DNA of 64,000 nucleotides, taken from contig NC_049992.1 of the NCBI RefSeq assembly GCF_000003815.2, forward strand, positions 17,534,489 through 17,598,488, in the 5' to 3' direction. Below the pieces are notes generated by a model that saw only the letters and a program-made list of their open reading frames with translations, was not told the DNA's origin and did no database searches. Both the position numbers and the translations under genes were made by a program. This document shows, piece after piece, positions 53,201 through 62,200 of the stretch (the stretch's first letter is position 1; every line of letters begins with the position of its first letter). This stretch comes from Branchiostoma floridae. Lineage: Eukaryota > Chordata > Leptocardii > Amphioxiformes > Branchiostomatidae.

Positions 53201-56200
53201 TTCAATCTTTTATATTTCAAATTACTAAGTATGAATATATGTATTGTCTCATTATCACAATTATCGCTCTGGGTAGATAGATATGTAGTGAGGACATAAT
53301 AGAAGTACGTTGAATATTTCTCTACTTGTTCTGTTGCTACATGTAGTCATTAGTCTTTTTCTTTCTTCATTATTTCCACAGGAGCGACCTTTCATCATGA
53401 TAAGAAGCGACCCCGAACTTAAAGGAAACGACAGGTTTGAAGGCATGTGTATCGATCTCCTCAACGAGCTCCAGAAGTCTCTCAACTTCCAATACAAAAT
53501 CTATCTGGTGCCGGATGGGAAATTTGGTTCGCAAGATCCCATCACGGGCGAGTGGAACGGTCTCGTGCGAGAACTACTTGATGCGGTGAGTAAGATTATA
53601 TGCGGCAATGTATGGGCAGATTTGATGATATACGGTGCCTTCAGGTAACTCAATTCTCCAGATAGATATCATATCATAGGACCACACTACACACTACATT
53701 ACAATGGATCACAAAAAGCAATCATCGTGGTGCTCATAATGTTCCTGAAATGACCAATTACCTTTGATGATACTGATAATCTTCGTGGTAGATGATAACG
53801 GCCTTCGTATTTCCATTTTTCAAACAGTCGATTCTAAGCTTTAAAAATGTCCTAAAAAACTCAATATGTACCTATAATTTAATCTCCAAGCAAATCCTGC
53901 AATGGCATAAGATAGTACCAAACTGGCCAAGGAGTGTAACCATCCCGAAGTTGTCCATTTGCCTCGTAGCGAAACATACTCCCAAGCCGGCTTGATTCAC
54001 TCCTCTGCCAGCTTTTGATACTATCTTATGCTACCATAGGATCTGCTTGGAGATTACCCATCATTAGCAAAGTTCCAAAATTGACTCTTCAATTCCCAAT
54101 GTCTATTCCCCAGAAAGCTGACCTTGCTGCAGCAACCCTGACCATCAGCTACGAGCGTCTCCAAGTCATATCCTTCACCCAACCCTACCTGGACCTCGGC
54201 ATGTCCATACTGATGAGAAGTCAGGACCCCAAGAAGAATCTCTTCGCCTTTCTGGACCCTTTTAGCCCAGACCTGTGGATAGCCTTTGTATTGTCAATGA
54301 TCGTTGTGTCCTTTGGGGTCTGGTTTTGCAGGTATGCATACTTTTTAAAAACCTATGTATAAAACTTCTGACAACTTGGTGCCACAATCAACTCTGCCTA
54401 ACATTATTTTACTGAATGCTACAAGACAAACAATTGAAATTATCAAAATCACGAAGAAAACAAACTCCTAACAACTTGCAACGTACGCCAACTAGCAATT
54501 ACTCAAACAACTGGATAGGATTCTGGAAACGGTCAGACGTTTCAGACGTTTCGTCAATGAATAGTTGCTATTTGGCACATCTAATTACCTGGGTGTGTAC
54601 CTTCATCTATATAAGTTTTAACATAACTAAGTCAGCGAAAATTATATTAGTAACAGAAGCCATCATGTTGGTAAACATAAATACAACAGGAGTTACGTGA
54701 ACAAATCCAGCACGATCGAAGAAAACAAATCAAAATCATAATCCTTAATCATGTCCTTCACCTGTATATGTCAATGACATGAGGTTCATTCATTGCAATG
54801 CTAGACCGGGTGTTATAACATATAGCCGTGTTAAGGTTTTATGACTAACGTCAGTTTTAGAGCTGTGTACACAAAGGACTAAAGATAACTTACAGCATGT
54901 CAAACAGTAGGTTTCATGGGGCCATGTAAAACTACTCATGTGGCAGTGAAGGAGAACGTGCCTTTTGCAAGCTTTCAGAAATGCCTTTTGGCCAGACATT
55001 GATGGATTTCGCAATTACACAGGGATCTTCTTCTTTATCAGGCGGTCGGCATGTCTTAAATATTTAGGTCGTTTCAGCGATTCCATAGGCATCATCGTAT
55101 TTAACCTCGCAGTACAGTGCCATGCATGCGTGCTCATTAAACGACATCCGAGTCGGATGAAAACTGTCTCATTATCACCGCACGAAATCTGATCTTGACT
55201 TAAAGCATTTGTAAAGCATACATAAAAGCTTGATTTTGTTAAAGACGCATATTTACGCATCCTTTAAGAAATTATTAAAGATTGGATTTTGTGCAGTGTA
55301 CAGTCATTATGAACAAAAACAGTGTTTAATCATTCTCAATAGGATACGTAATGAATACGCAAATCATACATTGATGGAAAAACGCAATCTTTACGCATTA
55401 GATATCGCACAGTGTCTGTGTGTCATTGAATGTGAGTCAATGAAAGATTTTTAAAGATAAGTCTTTACGGTGTTCTACAGCACTTTCAGTCCCTACGGAC
55501 ATTACGGCGCGTATGCTCAAAGGACCGACCCACAGGATACGTCCCAGGAGGAACTGAGTAACAACCTCAATCTGTGGAACTCCTTTTGGTTCGCCTTCTC
55601 CTCCTGGATGCAACAGGTTAGTTACCCTTTGACAAAGATTTAAACACATACACACAACTAAAGTTCAATTAGCTTGGGGAAATTTCGAGACGAGCTCTGT
55701 CTCTTTGTCAACCTGGAGGTCTCATCTTGGAGTTTCTTTCTTACGTGACGTTTGATGGACATCGTCCCGTGGCAAGACACAGTTATACACAGGTCTCAGA
55801 TAGTGGCGCCCCCTGTCCCTGTTCAAAGTGCTCTTCTGTCGACGGATCTGAATGGCCTCTCGCACACCCCCGCAAACCAGTCCGGATCCTGATCAGGAAC
55901 TTACGTTAGTTATTCTTAGTAGAAGGCATAGTGCTTTTGGTTTTTGTTTGGGTTGGTGCGTGTTTAGGTTAATGTCTGTGAATGTAGTAAAACTCATAAA
56001 GGACTTGGCGAATTTTGCTAATATTTAGCATGATTATTGTAACTTCTACATGAGAGCTTAAAATGATGAGATGTGGGGCTCCATGCGGCTTGTTACGGTA
56101 CTGTAGCGGAACCTCGCTGGAAAGATGGTATTGTCATCAATGTAAAAACATTGGGTTGACGATAATGATATTAAGGGTTTGGGTGGGTTGTATCTTGTAT

Positions 56201-59200
56201 CTTGTACAACTGCTGTGTCTATTCAAAACTACGTAAATGTGATCTATATGCCGTGAGTATTGTCTCGCTATCATTTGCAAAATTTTCAATTTTTTCAAAT
56301 CTACCAAATGTCAGTAAACAGAGGCTTAGAAAAAGCAAGATAATTGACATGATTAGCCGTTACTTGAACTTAGCAACTACATGAAAACACGAATGGATAA
56401 TATTGTGCAAAAATTCTCTGTTTGAACCAGTTTTAAATTATTTTGTGGTTGGCAATATATATTTGCATTCATGTGGTTGATGCTGTAAACCTCTTGTAAT
56501 GAAAACCCGAGTCAATTAGTTTATTGTCTTCAAGATTACTTCCAAAACACAGCTAGCAATGAAATGCAATTTAAAACTGAATGTATTGAATCGATTGTCG
56601 GTGTAATAACTGGTGTATCAATGATATACTTTAAGCAAAACAATACTTTGACCAAATATGAAAATAATTGTGATAAAAAATAATGCCAGTCTAAATAAAC
56701 CTATCCTTTGATGTACTTGCAGCCTACAAATCCCATTTTCCGGTGAAGGCGGACCATTTTCGAGAAGCTTTTATGTCCTATCTCAACATCGTGTACACGT
56801 CAGCGGAAATCGCGTTAGATAACTGCTTGTAAATCCACCTCCTGCTGAAAAGTACAAGGTCAGCATGAGCAATTTTGACCATTATAAACGTTCCTCCGAT
56901 CTTGTGGTCTATCAGGGTCAATCCAGGTCCATACCCGATCTTATCCCGGTGGTTACGTACCAATTGGAAGGGCCTGCGGTTTTATCCAACGGCTCACGCT
57001 GGGGCTGTATAGTAGTTATCTACCATCCATTTACCTTACAGGTTGTACTTGTTATACACATGTAGGAGTCCGGTGCAATGGCCAAGTGAGTAGAGTATTT
57101 GCCCTGCATTTGATTGGTCGTACGGGGGTTCTAACATCGGCCAAGTCATACCAAAGACTTTCAAACTGCTCTGTCTGTAAAAAAACGGGTCTTAGTGGTA
57201 AGTGTGCAGATGTTGACACACCGGCGCACCAAATCCGTAGGTGTTTTTTGCACCTTTAGACAGATTAGTCGTGAGACTCGGCGGGCGTCACTCCACCGTC
57301 ATGGAGGCAGGGGCATGGCGAGTATCGAACTCAGAACGCTCTAGCCGTTGCTCCACACAGACACCCCTTTATCTGCTAGCATTCAACATTTGGGAAAACT
57401 AACGCTAAAGAAGTTGAACACACATCTTTACAAATAGACAAGCACTCTTGTTGTAGTGATTGCACTCAGTTGTCCGCCTAGTAAACAAGTGGTCACCTGT
57501 TCAAACTGTCGTCGGTGTGTCACTGAATACTCGGTTCCACATCCTAGCATTTCATAACCTTTTGGGGATGACCCGAATCAAAGGTGTACCCAAGGATACA
57601 GCTCAGTTGCAAAAATAAAAATATAATTTTGATAAATGGAAAAATAAATATTGAAAAATATTCCACCTGTGCCAACTTTCCTGACCTGATAAATTTCATG
57701 ATGAAGTCAATCTTTTCATTCATTCACAGGTTTGTATAAGTTTTCTTTTTCTAAAGTGTGCCATGCATACAATCGAATCCACCTGTCCTCAGTGAAAGAA
57801 AATACATGAAGTAAATCTCTAAAATGAGGAGCAAAGTCTTATCTTTGCTACTTTGTATCCAAAGTTGCACTTTCTATTACCATAAACCTTTTGTAACAGT
57901 GCTTTTGTTTATTCACCACACGCAAGCACGTTATTGGTCATTGTCGGTAAGGCAGGAAACGTAAATGTTAAAAGTGCTTGTGTTAAACCAACTGTGCTGA
58001 TTGTCGTCACGCTCTTGAAGAATCTAGTACTGTCAGAACGTGGTGGCTAACTTGGCGCGTTATATCATAGCAGGAAATGAAGTAAATCTTTTTGGTCATC
58101 ATCATTCTAAATGGTAGAGGTTACAATCTTGCTCTTACACTATCATTTCACTAAGGCGGCGACCTCGTTGCAACCTCGCAGAGACCAACCGCGATCGCTA
58201 AACGAATTTCATTTTTAGAAAAGCGAATCTTTTTACCCTTTGTGTGTTATGTTGTATTTTCAGTCGTACTTTTACATTTCACATGACATTTTATTATGAA
58301 GTAAATCCCACTTTTAATTAAGTAAATCCAATAAATTCAACTTATGTCTCAGCAAGGTCGCAGTGAGGTCGCCGTCTAGTGGAATGGGGTTCTTGATAAA
58401 ATTTAGTAACAAAGATTTGTTCGGCTTGTAGAAATACCAAGCTCATAATGCTACAAGCTTCTAAAGGTACAACCGACTGAACCTGCTAAAGGTTTCGTTG
58501 TAGATTCTAAATGTCACCACCGTTCAAGGGTAAGGCGGGGGCGTTTCTGGATAACAGCCCCTCCTTCAATAAACCAGGAATAATACTCGCCATTTGGGAG
58601 GTTATTACGCTGTGAGTCTTTGATGTTTCAGTCAATCGTGGTAGCGACCCCTGCCACGGGGTACGGTGGAATCTTCAGAGTTCTCAGGTCAGGTTATACG
58701 GGTGAAAAATTACCTCGGCTGTGGCAGTAATGGTTTCGTTATTGATTGCTGCAGCCGCTGGCTGCGATTGTGAACACCAGAGTGGACGGGGCGTACTCTT
58801 TTTGAATACTCCTGGACGATCAAGATTAAAATCACCATTTAAAGGAACAACTCCCTCATGTAGGAAACGCAGGAGTATTCTACTAAATCAAACAGAAAAC
58901 AGCACAAAAGATATTCTCCAAGCAGATGTTACGGAGGATAGTGGTGACCGCGAGATTTTTCAATTGAAACATCGCGACCACTACTACAACGTACACGCTA
59001 CTTGTAGAATATCGAGAAGAGTGTCATTATTTTTTTTTGCTTAATCATTCAGATACCCCACTTCAAAACCACGAAATCTATAAGTATGCTCATTGCTGTC
59101 TGTGAATGTACTAATCTATATAACTTTTTCTTATCGGCAGTCTCTAAGTACCTGCCATTATTTGATACCTTTCACTAAAAAGACAAACGTGTCAAGGTAT

Positions 59201-62200
59201 TTCAGTCATTGCATTGGTCAGAACGGTATTGGAAAACTTCAGTTGCGGAATCCCATTGGTCAACTGTGTACACTTTGATGGATGACATCATCAACCTTGC
59301 ATTTTTAATCGATGTGGTCATTGAATGCAATGAAGCAAGTCCCGATAGAAAATATAGACGTCCTTGTAGTTAAACAAGATCCATCGGGTCTTTCTAGAAG
59401 TCAAATTATATATCGTTTTCAACGTAACAGTTTCTTACCATAGGTCGGGGACCTAAAATACATAATTCACACTTTGTGCCCTTAATAATCAGATGGGAAT
59501 TGAGTGGTGGCTGGCCGACCAATTTTTATGCATTGTCTCAGGAGTGTTTTTACAAGAAGTATCACCTCACTTCACCTGACCTAACCTTTAGTATCTCATG
59601 CGTGTACGATAAAATACTCTTGAGCAGTGAACCCTGGTATGAGATGACCCACTGTATGATATCTCAACTAGACAACGTTTATTTATTCATGTAAGAACCT
59701 ATAGGATGGTCTCTGACTTATCAAAATCATAACAAATCATCGGGAAGTGGATTAGTTAACAAAAGCTGAATTGATTAAGCATCCACAATAATGTAACATT
59801 GGCGGATTAAAATCCATGCAACGGTTTACGGTAAATGTTCTGTGTGTAAATGAAGATATTACGAGAATTATTTTACCTCAAGATTGTTTTACTCTAAATC
59901 TAGTGATGTTGTGAGACGACGATGTAGCTTATCAATTCTTTAAATCACTTTGTTATGAATAGATGATAAACCTTTCTTGACAATTTATCCTCTTACAAGT
60001 TACGTACAGATCGTGGTAATGAAGCATATTTGGAGTGTTATGATACTAGTAATATGATATTTTACTACATCTACATTATGACTGATATATACTAGTACAA
60101 GCTCAACTACCAATGTCCTTCCTTAGACTTTACTAAGAACGTTTTAACTTTTTAACTAACTTTCTAAGACAGTGGCAAATGTAAGGACAGATTGGGCTAC
60201 CTAATTTCATAAGCAATATGACCTAATAGATAATATTTGAATACCGAAAACTATAGACCGTTGTCTTGTACATCATGTACCATTGAAGATATTTATCTCA
60301 TTGTAGCATTATTTTAAATAACGAAATTCTTCTTTTTATCTGGGTTCCATCTTTTTCTGTAAAGTCGCATTGTCATGCAGGATATTTCTTGACTTGGTGT
60401 GCCCCCCACGGTTTTTATGTTAGCATGGTAAGCAGAGATCAAAGAACTTTTCAGGCTTCCCAGGGGGTGGGTAGGTATCAACCTCACATGCATTGTCAAA
60501 CTACTTATCTTTTGGATGAAGGAGAATTCTTGTTACACAACCAGTGGGTACTTATATAGCTTACGTTTCGATGTCTCTCAGACACCTTCGTCAGAGCTTC
60601 TAACTGGAGTTCTGCTTCTCACCGCTATATGTAGCCGATGTAGGTGGCACTTTTGTGGTGAGAAAACAGTCCCAAACGTGGCTTAGCTTGTATCCTCCCT
60701 CGTCCCGGTTCATCACTGGGGTTTGGGACTGTTTTTTCACCGCAAAAGCGCCACCTACATCAGCTACATATAACGGTGAGAAGCAGAACTTCAGTTAGAA
60801 GCTCTGACGAAGGTGTCTGAGAGACATCGAAACGTAAGCTATATAAGTACCCACTGGTTGTGTAACAAGAATTCTCCTCCATCCTATATTCTACCAACCT
60901 GATGAAACTATTTTCAGTACTTATCTTTTGTGTAAAACTTTTCTTTCCAGACGGAGGTCGCGCCACGCTCCGTGTCGGGGCGTATTGTAGGAGGGTTGTG
61001 GTGGATGGCGGTCACTGTCATCATTGCCACCTACACGGCTAACCTGGCGGCCTTCCTCACTGTAGCACGCATGAGCAGTGGTAAGTCCCCCATTCTACAA
61101 GACGGCGATCGCAAATACTGTAAATGCATTTAAGTTCGCGGGGATTTAATTTCGCGGTAGCGGGAAAGGGGACTTTTCGCGGTGGTTTTAAGTTCGCGGT
61201 AAAGTGGTCACCGCGAAAACCGCGAACATTAATCCACTGCGAACTTATCTGCATTTACAGTACTTTACGCAGGGGCATCCAGCGAAGAAACCGCCTGTCT
61301 GGATGTACCCTGCTTTCCAAACCGTCACCCTTAGTTCCTGACCACCCTGCTTATAAATATTAATGAGCTTTCCCTTATATATGCGAGACACCTTTTGAAA
61401 AAAAAAGGCCTAATCTCTGATTGGCTGACAGATGGTTTGGGGTGGGGGGGGTGCGTCTACAGGAACTAAGTGACGGTTGAGAAAGCAGAGTACATCCAGG
61501 CAGGCGGTTTCGCTTTTGAATGTCCCTGCGTAGGAGGATACGATCGCAATGCGACCTCACTGTGACCTAAATTGTATCCTTGTATTTCTTGATCTTATAT
61601 TTGGAATATGAGGCAAAAGGTTTGACTGGAAAAAACATAAATTTAAAAAAAAAATGTTTTGTTTTAATCTACGACTTCGAGTAAAATGTTAGGTTAAATG
61701 TTAGGTCGCGGCGATGCGCCTGCCCTTGTACAATAAATGTGTAAGGAAGCTACTCAGAACATAAGTAGCACAAATGATTAAACGTTACTTATCAATATGC
61801 AAGGGATTCGCCATCTTCCTTTTGAGCTCTGAAGGGTAGTCACGTGACTTGAAAATACAAGGTCACACGGGTCGCAAGCAAAAGGTGAGAGTGACGCAAT
61901 ATCATCACAGACTCTCGTTCTCCACAGGTATAAATTCAGTTGAAGATCTGGCCAATCAGAAGAAAATACCATATGGAACGGTGAGCAACAGCCAACCAGA
62001 ATCCTTCTTCGAATTTTCCAAGATCGAACACTTCGCGCGGATGTACGACTTCATGACGTCACGGAACACCTTTGTGGAGACGTCCGAAGAGGGGATCCAA
62101 AGGGTTCACGACCCGAACGACGACTATGCCTTTATTTGGGACTCGGCTGTTCTGGACTATGAGGCCGAGCAGGAGCCGTGTGAGATTATGACAGTAGGAA

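Larger units (their letters stand above)
60502..60930. mobile_element. Fold-back Penelope-like insertion with 13 bp target duplication, next to exon 14
   Basis: TACTTATCTTTTG flanks the element (60502-60514 and 60918-60930). Arms of 162 bp each (60515-60676, and 60722-60883 inverted) surround a 45-base spacer. A 34-base tail (with CCAACCTGATGAAACT) is present only at the right, as in the larger element at 48877. Arms include the decayed end of the Penelope ORF and a hammerhead motif. The insertion ends 20 bases before exon 14, so only the last 20 bases before the exon lie outside it. Confidence 0.92.
55617..60950 (+). other. Intron 13 (5.3 kb)
   Basis: Contains SINE heads (57063-57370), a family A-like MITE (58138-58390) and a Penelope-like insertion against the 3' end. 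55900-57060, 58400-60500 and the rest are AT-rich without recognised features. A more GC-rich 58650-58900 stretch is unassigned. Confidence 0.65.
61081..61927 (+). other. Intron 14
   Basis: Packed with two MITEs (61113-61265 and 61267-61540), then AT-rich sequence; acceptor CTCCACAG. Confidence 0.7.
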
